Shown here: positions 25,323-37,125 of the stretch, piece after piece
Numbering within the stretch: the stretch's first letter is position 1
How the letters are laid out: every line of letters starts with the position of its first letter
NCBI GenBank assembly: GCA_012932295.1
Contig: JAAONU010000016.1
Span: 38,905,241 to 38,969,240, forward strand
DNA from: Cyclina sinensis
Lineage: Eukaryota; Mollusca; Bivalvia; Venerida; Veneridae
DNA length: 64,000 nucleotides
Direction: 5' to 3'
Notes under the pieces: generated by a model
Databases searched by the model: none
What the model saw: the letters and a program-made list of their open reading frames with translations, nothing else
Told to the model about the DNA's origin: nothing
Made by a program: the position numbers and the translations under genes

Positions 25323-26202
25323 GTTCTCTTATTAAACAATGAATCAGAGTAATCAGTAAAGTTGTCACTTACAGAATGCTTTATTTATTTGTTCAGAGAA
25401 ATACTTAAAAGTGACTACATGTTAGCTTAGACATTACAGTTGTAATACAACTGTACAATAGTATGTGTTTTTATCTGTGGGGGAAAAAAAGGTATGGTGG
25501 TCTTCAATGGAACAAATGTCTTAAGAATTGTAAAACAAGAACCAGTGATGTTGTACCGGAATATAACTGGGGCTGATAGTTCAGTTTATCAGTACCAAAT
25601 TGATTTATGGTACAAATATTTATTAAAAAAATCAAAGTTAAGAGCTTTTTTTTTGCTCCATTTTGGCCATGTTCTTCATGAAATTAACTCAGAGTGATAA
25701 AATCTCCCCAATAAGATTCTTGTTTATATTCCAATTTTATGTTCCCTTAAGTTCAGGAAACACCACATCGCAATTTGTGTTTGTTTGTATGTATAGTAAA
25801 AAACAGATGTTGGAAAAGTGTATTGGTAAAAAACACATCAAATAAATCTCGGAGGAAAATCTTACATTATTCTTCTCTTTGATACAGAATGACTTAGCAA
25901 TATTTCATTTATAAAATTCCTTTTGAAATCAAGATAAATGGAAAGTGATTTTACGTATGTATGTATTAAGTAAAATGTCGAGGGAATTGGAAGTTTTATG
26001 AATATGGTGCCTAGATAGAATGTATGGCAGAACTCAGATATGCATGACCATTTATGTGTTTTTGCAAAAGAAAAGAGGCTAGTATTTCTTCTAACAATTT
26101 TTAGAAGATCTTAAATAATTTTTTGTGTGTAGCTGTTTTCTCCTTTTTGGCCATTGAATGAAGATTTTAGTAAGTCAGTCTTCTGGTGCATAAAAGAAAT
26201 AT

Positions 26203-26220
26203 TTAAAAAAAAAAAAAAAA
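26203..26220. repeat. Poly(A) tract
   Basis: An uninterrupted run of about 18 A. Confidence 0.85.
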
Positions 26221-26430
26221 ATTTTGTCTGAGAAAAGAGTAAGAAAAACTCAGATTTAATTTTCCATCTTTAGCTGCTTTCGTTTGTCATTTCTTAATGA
26301 AAAAATAGCTATTTTATTTATTCTTTGTGACTTTACAACTTCCTCTTTTTTCCCCCTGTTAATTTACATAAAAAGATTTCTTTCTGTGAAAATACATTTC
26401 CATGAATTGATCATACATTTTGTTCTATAG

Positions 26431-26489
26431 GGGTGTCAAGCCCGCTCACTCTGATAAGGCCTGCCCCATGATAACACCCCCATTGTGTG
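26431..26489 (+). CDS. Candidate alternative TIA1 exon (b)
   Basis: A 59-nt block, less AT-rich than its flanks, with acceptor 'ttttgttctatag' and strong donor 'TGTG|gtgagt'. Entering in phase 2 from the exon at 23088 it is open ('GVKPAHSDKACP', 'MITPPLC') and leaves in phase 1, joining the final exon in the same frame as the 86-nt exon. After the 86-nt exon (phase 1) it hits TGA at 26469. A long U-rich tract follows the donor (about 26502-26580). No homology is recognised in the peptide; it could also be a cryptic exon. Confidence 0.45.
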
Positions 26490-28480
26490 GTGAGTCCACC
26501 TTTATTGATATATATATATTTTTTTTTTTACAATTTTCTTCATACCTTTTACATTTTTTATCTACTTTTTCTCATGGGCAGGTGTTTTTTTGTCTAGTGG
26601 CATGCGTATTTTTCAATATAGATGTTTTGAATAGATCTGAGGCTTTGGCAAAGACTGTTGTAACTATGTTCAAGATAACAGATACAATGTTTTTGCGATA
26701 AAGCCTTGATATCTTTTTCGTATGAAGTAAGATGTATGAAACTTCCACTTTTGCATTATTCCCTTGGCTTCTGTGCATGATGCTGTATTTCTGTTACATT
26801 ACTTTAGCTTGCTTTTTGTTCACACTTATTCCCCTTATTTTTACATCCAATGTGTATTTTTAAGGCTGATAAATCAGTTTGCAAGTTCCCGCTAAAATGA
26901 TGCTGTAATAAGTAAAGTTAAAGCAAACACGTGTAAAATCACTTTTTCAGAACGCATTAATTGAAGTGAAACACACGCCCAACACAAGCTTTTATTTACT
27001 AAGTCATTAGAACCTTATACTGGCTCTCTGTCAGAATGATGTTTTCTTCGAACATAAACTATTGCCAGGGTTATTATTAATCAAGTATATCTTTGTACCT
27101 TTTCATCTTAAAATGAAATAATTGCATGTTTTGAAACTATGATTATAAAATCTACAATATATGCTTTCAGAGAAATTAAGTGGCAGTTTTAAGAGAAAAA
27201 AAAGGCATTAAATAGATTCTATTAAAGATGACAGCTGAGACTTTGAGCTTGCTGTAGATGTTAATGTTATATTGTTAATAGCAACTGTTTGTGGAATTCT
27301 TTATTTTTCAAAATTCAAATGAATTAATCTTGTCAAGACAAAATTGAGCGTAAACAAAAGCTAATAATCGTAATACCTGGTGGATGACTTGCTGAGATAA
27401 TGATTTGCAGTTTCAGCTAATGACATGTTACTTATCTATTTATCGAGGCTGTTTAATGTACGATAATTGCAGCAACGTCTCATTAAAACTCTAGGTTATG
27501 ATATAAATGATAACAGTTTAATTTATTTTCTTGTGATGATATGATTTGCATTGCTATGGTAATGTTTTCATGACAGTTTATGTCAAATTGCTTTTTTATT
27601 CACTGAGACTTATTTCAAAGATTAATTTCTCTGTGATTTGAAACAATTATAAGTCATTCATTCTTCATATGTCATAGCCTCTTACATTGAAGAAGATTTA
27701 ATTGCGATAATTCTGGTGAAAATACAAAAGGAAATTGAATCTGAGTATACACTATGATGCAATGTACTGTCTTACAGTTGAAATTAAAGCTCGATCATGG
27801 TTTTTTTTAAAGTTAGTTATAGTCCTTGCTATCTTAAAATGAATTGTCTTGAAATGTCTGTCAGTCTTGTTTATTTTGTGAATATGTTTGACGTTAGTTT
27901 TTGCTGAATGTTTTCTCATTTTATAAATTTTTTTGTCGTAGTGTGTACATGGCGTGTTTTTTGTGTCTTTAAAAATGCGATGTGGTGTTGTATTGTTTTC
28001 CAATGCAGTTTTGCCAATGATGGGGGACATACCTTTTTGTAGTTATGTAGGTAAAAGAATAGTTTTACTGTGTTATAGAAGCTTCTCACAAAATTTCAAA
28101 TTAATTGAAAATTAAAAAAGAAAAATATGTATAAACAATTAATATAAGAGAAGGAAAATGTTTGTATAGAGAATTTATTTAAATTAAACTCGGAGATACT
28201 TATTTTTTAATACTCTTTTTTAAGCAAGGCTACTAAAAAATCTAGAACTACAGACTCTGCTCTGACTAGGGGTACAAATATCAGCTTGAAGCAGTCAATA
28301 TTATTGGGTTTTTTTGTATTTTGTCTTCCTAAATACAATATATAGATATAAATATTTTACTTTTTTCAGCAATGTCTTTCCCAGTATTTTTCGCTTATAG
28401 TAGCTTCATATATATTTTATATATGTGTTGTATATTGTGAATGATTTTGCACCATTATTTTGTTTCCCTTTTTTCCACAG

Positions 28481-28524
28481 ACCAATGACAAAGAGCGCAA
28501 GACAGTACAGGGCACCCTTCAGAA
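28481..28524 (+). CDS. Candidate alternative TIA1 exon (c)
   Basis: A 44-nt block with a good pyrimidine tract and acceptor 'cccttttttccacag' and donor 'AGAA|gtacgt'. Phase-2 entry is open ('PMTKSARQYRAPFR') and exits in phase 1, the same class as exons a and b. After exon a it gives TGA at 28486. It would change the tail to a basic peptide. If the donor is ignored, the frame stays open to TAA near 28592, so a 3'-terminal variant is possible. No homology recognised. Confidence 0.4.
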
Positions 28525-28618
28525 GTACGTTATCGTTCCCCACGCGTGTTTACACACCTCTGTGTTTTTTAATTGTTTGCTGCATTATGTAATAACAAAG
28601 AAATAGGCAGTGTTCCAA

Positions 28619-28687
28619 GAGTTCGGTGCAAAACAGTTGCATATTTCATGAAATATTCTAAACTTGCAACAGTTTTGCATTGGACTC
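28619..28687 (+). ncRNA. Intronic hairpin with pre-miRNA-like geometry
   Basis: The arms 28619-28641 and 28665-28687 can pair at 22 of 23 positions (three G:U, one A:A). The 23-nt loop overlaps a perfect 16-bp palindrome 'atatttcatgaaatat' (28641-28656). Three further pairs may form below the stem after a small bulge. It lies about 95 bp beyond candidate exon c in the sense orientation of the gene. I do not recognise a known miRNA seed. It could instead be a small foldback element. Confidence 0.35.
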
Positions 28688-31411
28688 GGGTTTTGTATGT
28701 GTTTATCGCTTTGATTTTTTTTTTCAATGACAAACATGGATTACAAATATAAATAAAGTATCTGTCAGGCTATGATATAATATACTTAGGCTTTTTTTGG
28801 AATTCATAATTGGCTCCGAAGTTAATCCAAATTTTCATGAAAGCAAACTGTAAGTTTCGAATTTGATTGTAAAAGTTGTACAAAATACTTACGAAATGTT
28901 AGGGATTCTTAGAGAAATTAGTGCTTTTATTACGTTGTAGGTCAAAAATTTATTAATTAAAAAAGAAATGATTTAAGAGTTTTATATAATAAGAGACATG
29001 TTGGAAAGTACACAGTGTAATTTGAAATTCTAGTTGTGTGCCCTTTAGGTTTCAGATTTATTTAGGGAGGTTGGAGGGATGAATATTCTGAAAAATGCAT
29101 TTTTGTTTAAATCATATTTGTAACATACAAAAACAGTTATAATTTCAAACTTTCTTTTAATTTCACAATTACAGAAAAATGAAAAAACCCTGTCCTTGTT
29201 TTTAAGGAATTTTAAGATGATATGTCACATAGGAAATGCTATATTCCCCCCAAAAAAGAAAAGTAAAAAAAAACATTTTGCTGTTCCTGCCAAACAGTGT
29301 GGTCTTCTGGGAATGAAATTAGTCTGATACAGCTTTTCTCAGAATTTTAAGTATTCCCAAGTTACACTGTGTATGTATTTATTAGTTTAGCGATTATTCC
29401 AGCGCTCACTTTTTTTTTTTTTGAAAGATGTAGATAAAAAGATTCTGAAACTGTTTTTTAGCTGAACGGAACATGTTTTGAAAATAAAAACGTATGTATT
29501 AAAACACAGTTTATGTCTGCAAGAAGGACTGTCTTACCCAGAAAGCATGTCGCGCACAATTTTGGGTTTGCATTATAAAACTGGAAATTAAATTCTTTAT
29601 GTAAAAGATGGTTATGGTTTTATCAGTACAGCTTAGCTGCAGAATATTGGTCATTTTTGTCTTATTTCAAATCAGATTTATATCTGCTTTTTGCAAGAGT
29701 TTTTCTTTTCTCTATGGTCACTCAAAACAAACATTAGTGGCGACTAAATAATATGTAAGGTTTGAGTAAGTGTTACGTTTATAATTGATAAACAAAATAT
29801 GGGACATTGCTGGTCAGGAACATCGGCTGTGTTTTGATACATATTGTTGCTACATGTAATCAGGGATCCATGTGTATGTTGGTATCAAATAACATCAAAA
29901 TGTGTTAATCTTTGTATGCTAGTCTGTGTAAATCATTAGTCATATATTCTCTAATATGTGGAAACATAATGCAATATTTTGTTTATTAAGCTGTATTTGT
30001 GGAACACAATGAACATTGAGAATTTATATACATATATATGAGAAGAGAAATCCCAATTACAGGCAGTATAAGCATGCCACTGTATTCCACATACTTAAAC
30101 TCTAGACAGACATTATGATTCTAAAATCTTTTTTTTTTTCTTTTTTTTTTTCTAAGAACAAAGATACATAACGGCATAAACATTGCCCGTATCCATAGTC
30201 TTACCAGTAAGTGTAATTTGTCACAAGTCTTGAAATTAAAAAAAGAGTTATTATAAGCTGGGGAACAGTCAGTTTAGTTTCTTTATGGAAGTTTGAGCTG
30301 GGAACCAGCATGTTTTAAGAACTTTCCTTTAGATTAATGGCAGATGAAAAATGTTAATCTTTTTAACGTTTATCTTGTGGAGAAAAAAAGGAACCTGATT
30401 TGAAAATGATATCGCATGCATATTTATGATATCTGGAAGAAATCTGCATAATTAATTCTTTTAATTGTAGAACAATTGATGCGTTTAAAAATCCTCACCT
30501 GTGTTTGTACAGTGGTTTTAATCAGTATTTAGCATGGCTATATCCATTAGTGGTAGAGGTGCTTGCATAATGTATCACCTTCATGATTTGGTAGTTTGTT
30601 TTGTGTCTCTGTTGTTCTAACTTTAGACACAGTCTACTAGTATAAAATATCACAACTAGAAAAATACTTAACCTCACATAAAGGAAATGAAATTATAATA
30701 AGTTATCTAAAAGATTTTATGAATGTTTGGTCTTAAAGTATGAATACATACAGATTTTGATGTCCAAAAGAGTATATATGTGGCACATTTTGACAAAAAG
30801 GATCTTATTGGTATGCTCGAAGTAAGGTCGAAAATCACTTTGAAAAGTATCTGCCACTAACATGGGACTTCATATTACAGGAAAGATTTTTCTTATTCTC
30901 ATAAAAGTCAAATTGTAATTAAAATCGCCAATAAGGCCCCCTTTATAGTGATGTGTCACATAGGATATAAGAATATTATAACAAAAGATTTAATGGTAGG
31001 TTTTTAGAATTTCTTAAGTGTAGAAAACTCAACTAAATATTAAACATAATGTGCTGTGTTAAAGATTAGATGCATAAATACCTGTCCCAGCCAGATATTT
31101 TATAGTTTGCAGAAGTATCTTGTGTTTACACAAAATGGTTACTGGTATATAGATTCTGGTCAGTTGATAAAAAAAAAAGTGCCATTGCTTTAAAGTGATA
31201 TAAAGGGGTTTTCTTTGAGATTTCACTCATTGAGATTTTATCACAATGAAAAGGGGTTTTGTTTGAAAATTTCATGCATAATATTTCTTCTGATGGTAAA
31301 TAAGCAATAAATTTAAGAGTTGAATCGAGGCATTGCAGAGATATGTTCTCTTATTCTGATGTGTGTCTTACCATTACTGATGCCCTAGAAACTTTGTGGC
31401 AAAAGTTTGTT

Positions 31412-31439
31412 GGGAGAGGTGGGTGTGTGGGGTGGGGGG
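31412..31439 (+). other. Potential G-quadruplex in intron
   Basis: Four G runs of 3, 3, 4 and 6 are separated by loops of 6, 5 and 1 nt on the sense strand. This is unusual in such AT-rich sequence. Confidence 0.5.
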
Positions 31440-32377
31440 TTAAAGAAAGATCACAGTGCTGCAAGATACTAGAAGATGTTTGCTGTTTGTAAGGTTAAGT
31501 AGTGGAATTCACTCAGACAAAAACAATAATCGGACATTACAACCACAAGTTTTTCCGGTCATTTTCTTTTCTGTTAATATTGTGGGAGCTAATGACCTTC
31601 CGTTATATGTCTACAAAACCGTCTTAATTGTTTAGTTCCAGTGATAGCCATAGTTGAATTACATGATTATAACAGCTTGGAATAATTTTTTTGTCTGGTC
31701 TGTTCACCAAATTGCAAGTCTTTGTAAATGATATTGTAATTCATTATTTCCTAAATCCCTCGGTGAATATAATACACTGGAATATGAAAGACAGAACCTA
31801 AAGATTTTTTTGTTGTTCTTCTTGTGTCCAACAGAATGACATATAATATACCACAATATTCCTAATAAGTCTGATCCAGATTGAACTTGGATTGTTTTTA
31901 TTAGAAATTGTTGTCACACAGGAATTTTAGGTTTGTATATATGCACAAAAGTTGTATACTGAAGAAGCACTGCCTTACTGCAGACTAATGCTTTCTCACA
32001 GATTAGTTCTCTTGTGGAATGAAGTCCAAAAAAAAAAATTGAAAAACTAGAATTTGGATGTGAGTGATAGGTAAAATTCAATGTATAATTCCAACAGAGA
32101 TGCAATGAATGCAGATTTAAACAACATTTTTACTAGTTTTCTTCCAAACAGTTGTTGCAGATATTTTTAACAATTTTATTAGAATATGGCAGTCAGACAG
32201 TAACTGTTATTACTTCCATCTTACAAAAAAAAAGAAGAAAAATTAAGCACCTCTTTAAGTACATTAAAATGGTAGCATGTGTAAATTCTTCATTTCTGAC
32301 ACTCATCATTTTTACTTGCCAACAAAAGAAAAGTAGACAAAGAAATGTGTAATATAAATAATGCATCTGATTCCCAG

Positions 32378-32407
32378 GGGCACGTCTTATAACGGGCACG
32401 TCTTATG
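32378..32407. repeat. Direct repeat 'gggcacgtcttat', two copies
   Basis: Two copies 16 bp apart in the last intron. No further structure seen. Confidence 0.7.
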
Positions 32408-32675
32408 TTATAGATTAACAGTTCTCCAGTACAAGTTTCTGTTCCTTATACAAAATGTAAAAATTAGAGACAGTTCAGAAAATAAAGTGCCAAGGGAGAG
32501 AAAATTTCACACAGAATTCATTATGTTTTTTTCATATATACTTTTATGTTATGTTAGTCTGGAATATCGTACTAAATATCATGTTTTGTTTCGAATACCA
32601 TCCATTATTTAAATATTGAGTTAGAAGTCCTTGATTTTGTAATTTCTGATGTACATATTGTTTGTATATTTCCAG

Positions 32676-32753
32676 GATTCCAGGCACAATGAAGAAGAAC
32701 CGCAGCGAAAACGAATGCGACGGGACCGGGACTACTATGATCAGAACTACTGA
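32676..32753 (+). CDS. TIA1: TIA1/TIAR terminal coding exon
   Basis: The acceptor is 'gtatatttccag'; a second AG eight bases on allows a start at 32684. Entered in phase 1 from the 86-nt exon, it encodes 'FQAQ' and stops at TGA 32690-32692. In phase 0 it encodes 'DSRHNEEEPQRKRMRRD' then 'RDYYDQNY' and stops at 32751. The third frame stops at 32755. The phase-0 peptide looks protein-like, but no exon set found here delivers phase 0 at 32676. A phase-2 join to 32684 would reach the same frame. The stop is therefore uncertain. Confidence 0.75.
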   Translation, partial: DSRHNEEEPQRKRMRRDRDYYDQNY

Positions 32754-35700
32754 TTGAATCAACATCAAATTTCACCTCATTTACAGGGTCTCCATGGTAA
32801 CATCTTTTCTGCAATCGTCATGACGACTAAATCCTCATCGTTGTGGTGGAAATCACCGTAACAACATAGTGACCACGCGAGACCAATCTTCACTGTTCAT
32901 AATGTTAACGTCATCATAACTCATTTCTGGTGAAAGTAAAAACAAATTATTTATGACATGTAAATAGTTGAAATGAAATGCGGTCTTTTAATTTTGTGCA
33001 AAATTGATCGAGACTTTGGTATCAAGCCTGGAAAAACTGTTGGGAGTAGATGTTATATTCTACTAGGAAATTCTTCTGTGCTGTCTAAGGGACACAAAAA
33101 GACTTGGAAGGATACTATGATAATTCCATGAATTTTGCTCTATGCGTGTGTCGGTTACGACACAAATTTGTTCATGTGTAAATAGTCAATACATTGTGAG
33201 AAAAAAAATTAGTCTTTGATAAGTTAAAAAAAGAATGATGTATAAAGATGATTGTTTGTGTTTGGATGAGTGACATTGTATGGTATGATTATATATATAT
33301 ATATATATTGTATGAATGTGAATATGTTAGAGGTGAGTGAGATTAGTATGGTCAAGGAGACATTCGAAAATAGGAAAGACTCACAGTGATAATATGAGAT
33401 GCCTAAGTTTAATTTTGTAAGCTTTGCAAGAGCTCGGTTAACATTTAATTGTAAACCAGAAGGACTGATGTTATATGGTCAAGCTGATCTAGAAAAAAAA
33501 AAAAGCGGGGGGCGTATTTCCAACACTTGGAATTATTTTTTGTTAGTTTTGGGCAACCGTGTATATATATTACATGAATAAAGATACTGCCTCAGATTTT
33601 TTTTTGTAGAAAAGAAAATATATATAGAAGCTTTGAAAATGCATTTGATTTTGTCGACAGAGATTTGAGCTAGAGCACGTATGAGTTTATCTGTCTCAAG
33701 AGCAAGATTGTGTTAGGTAATTTTGTACATAGATGCATTTTTTAAAAAATGTATGTTTATAATGTTGTAGGGGAAACCAAGTTGTAAAACGTTACGTCTG
33801 CTGTATATTTTATTATGTATGTGGAAAAAATGTTATTCTGTTTATATGTTATAACTATGTGTAGAAAGAAACTGAATTATTGTGGTGTCAAAATAATCAC
33901 TGTTGCTTATTTTCTGAAATCTGCAACTACTTCACAGTAAAAGGGCTAACACTACAACGTTACTGTCGTATCCTCAGATAAACAGATGCTAGATTTACAG
34001 TTTACTTCACAACTCCAAGGGCAGGGTCATTTAGTGTTATGGTCATTTTTAACAAAATGATTTTCAAGTACCTCATTACCTAATCAGAGTTATTGTCACT
34101 CAATGCAGATTTTACTTAACATTGGAAAATTGCCAGAAACCTACTTTTACGTGCATTTTGGCTGGAAAGTTGCCAAGAACAACCTCCTTTTGGATTAGAA
34201 CATAGACCTCTTGGTGAAGCATACAGTAGCCTGTTCCAACTCCAGCACTACAAAGGGAGGGAATTACACGAATGTCTGCTTGTCATCCTTTGTTTGCTAT
34301 ACCATAAAACTTGAACAGCAGATATTAACATTACTCAAACCATAAATCAAGTCTTCGTGATAAAAAATTACTGAAAATCATATTTATCTGAAATTGCCAT
34401 TCAATCATCTTTGAATTCGAGACATGTAAATTAGTTTATTGGGGTGAGAAAATACCAGAAAAGGATGTTGCTTCTAAATATATGGTTCAAGGCATGTTTC
34501 TTTTTCCTCATTTTAGAGGCATGAGATATATCAAATTAAAGTTTATTTAAATTCCATAGAACGTTTCCCTACACATATGAGCCATGAATGTTCTCAAGGC
34601 TTCTATTAAAAGTAAATTCCCAGCCATCAGAACATTTCTTTCTATTTGTTAGACCAGACATTTCATTTTCTCAGTAGAAATATAAACAAACGTTTGAAAG
34701 ACGTGTTTTCAGAAAATCTTTTGACAATGTCTGAAGGAAACTTGTATATAAGTTAAAATTCACTATCGCAGTAATTGTTTTTTAACATGTTGAGGGGACA
34801 AAGGGGGTTAGACTGGTTATTTGGTGTTTTTATATGTGCAGTTTTGTGTATATATTGATGTATATTGAAATAAAAAAATATGTAGAGATAATGATTTATA
34901 TATGTTGTTAAAAGCGCTGGAAAGAACTCGTTTTTTCTGTTGGTTGTTGTAGTTGTGTAGCAGGTTGAAATGCATTCCAGCAAGCCTTTGTCGACTCAGA
35001 TCATTTTCTCGGAACGCTTGGTTTCAGTCCAGCAGAAGTTAACACATCTGTTTCAGAAATGACTCATGGTTTTTGTATAGGAAGAAAAAGAAACATCTGG
35101 ACCAATTTTATAAATAATTGAAGTTTTTTTTGTGGTTTTTTTTTTTAAGAAATCAAAAGTTTTTCTATATGATACTGATCCAGATAGCATACCTTGCTCA
35201 GTTTTTTGTTCTTCTTTTTCACGCCTACAGAAAAAAATGTAAGAAGTATTTAATTGCAGTGACTATATGATGAAAGACATTGTTTGGGTACTGTATTTTC
35301 AGGTCTGTTAACAATTGTAAAAAGCATATTCATTCATGTATAAATTTGTATGAACCAGTGGTAAAGAGCATGTATAAAATCTGTTTCACATTGAAATTTG
35401 CATAAAAATATGAGAGTAATTTTAATTTATTTAGAGTTCTAATAACGATCTAGTTTGAAAGTCAGTGTAGTATTTGTTAAATTTCAGTGAAAAATTAATA
35501 TTTCATGAAGCTGTTAAAGATGACAGAAATTATCAGAACCTTTTAAAAAGTTGAAAAAAAGCCTTTGCCATTACACATATTAGTTCTTCTTTCTCTTTTC
35601 ATCTGTGACCATTTATTTAACTCTTACCTCTGTAACTGTTAAATTCTACGTTCTCATTTAAAATACAATTGATTTTTCACAAAAATAAGAAAACTAAAAT

Positions 35701-36500
35701 TTGGCTTTCATAGTCTGTAAATTAAGTGAAGTCATAACATCTCCGTGCTTAAGAAAAGATTGCCATAGCATCTCCATTGTAAAGAATAGATTTCCTATCT
35801 CTCATATTTAGTATCTCACTGCAAGTTCACCTAAAGGATTGCACTCTAAAGGTAATATCTGGTTCTGTTAAGGGTTCAGTGCAAAAATGTTGTAGATTTT
35901 TAAAGGAAGTGAGATACAGTAGTTACGCTCTACATTGCTTGATATGCCAATATTTTTATCTATCTGTTCAAATCATTAGTCTTTGAGAAGAATGATGTGT
36001 TAAATGTGTTTACACATAAAAATGTACTTGTGTACTGTAGTGTGTGTCTGGATGACATAGCCACACAGTTGTATGAAATCCTTGTTTTTATGTTCCTCAA
36101 CATTTAGTCAGTTCTTACATCATATTAAAGCTCAAACAATAAAAATCTTGATCATGGTTGTAACATAAATGAATAAATGATGACAGAGTGTGCAGTCTTT
36201 GGGTTATTGTATCATGCCCCTTTAATGCTGTATCTTTACCAAACAAGGAAGCACCTTTAAGTGAAGTTTTCACAGTCACATACTGATGTGGACTTTTTCA
36301 CTGATGTTCAAGTTGTGTTTTAGCCCAAGGCCTTGGTCTGTCTGTACTTCAAAAAGTTAAATAAGTGGTCAAAGTTGTTGTGAATATTGAAAACAAAATC
36401 AATTTGAAATGATGTGTATCCTAGAAAAACAGGCATTATCAACCTTTTTATTACATTTTCTGTCTTTTTATTACCGGTACATTGTATGAAATAAAAAGAT
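32754..36500 (+). other. TIA1/TIAR 3'UTR with several poly(A) signals
   Basis: Non-coding sequence follows the stop. AATAAA signals lie at 33577, 34869, 36138 and about 36486. The first is followed by a T-rich tract, and the one at 36138 by 'tgtgcagtctttgggtta'. The end is uncertain. Pumilio-type TGTANATA motifs are at 32959, 33177, 33560 and 33724. A (TA)n run is at 33290-33308. No other gene seen. Confidence 0.6.
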
Positions 36501-37125
36501 CTACTCCATTGAGTAAGGTTGAATATGGTAAACCTGCCCAGTGCTAAATTTATTTTGCAGCTGCATTGGAAGGTATATTTCAGCGATAATCATCTTTAAT
36601 CAAGTATCTTAGTAATTTCACAGGATAATAACTTAAATTGGAGAAAACTGGCATTTTGCTTCCAGAAAATAGAGGTAGATCTTGTGTTTTCAAGTGAAAT
36701 AATGTCGAAGGTTATTTAACAGAACATAATAAATTGAAAGAAAAACAGTCAAAAGTCCAGTAAGAAACTATGAAAATACAGCATTTCTTTGTTAGAATTA
36801 TGCCTCTTAGTTGAATTTCTACCCTTGGCAGGAAGATAATTCCAAGAACAGCAAACAAATTTACTGAATTTATATCCCATGCCAAATGTTACTTTGTAAG
36901 CAACAGCAAAAATAGCGACAGAGCTTTGCAAATAACATCATGGAAAACTACAAAACATACTATTTGTTTAACAGTAATTTTATCCTTGAATCTTGACAGT
37001 GACATGTACATGTAACATAGTAAGGTAAATAGTGTAGTATTATTTCATATTCTAAGGAGGACACCAACTACATTATTTTCTGTGATACACCATGCTACAT
37101 CTTCACAGTGTCATATTTTTTTTTT

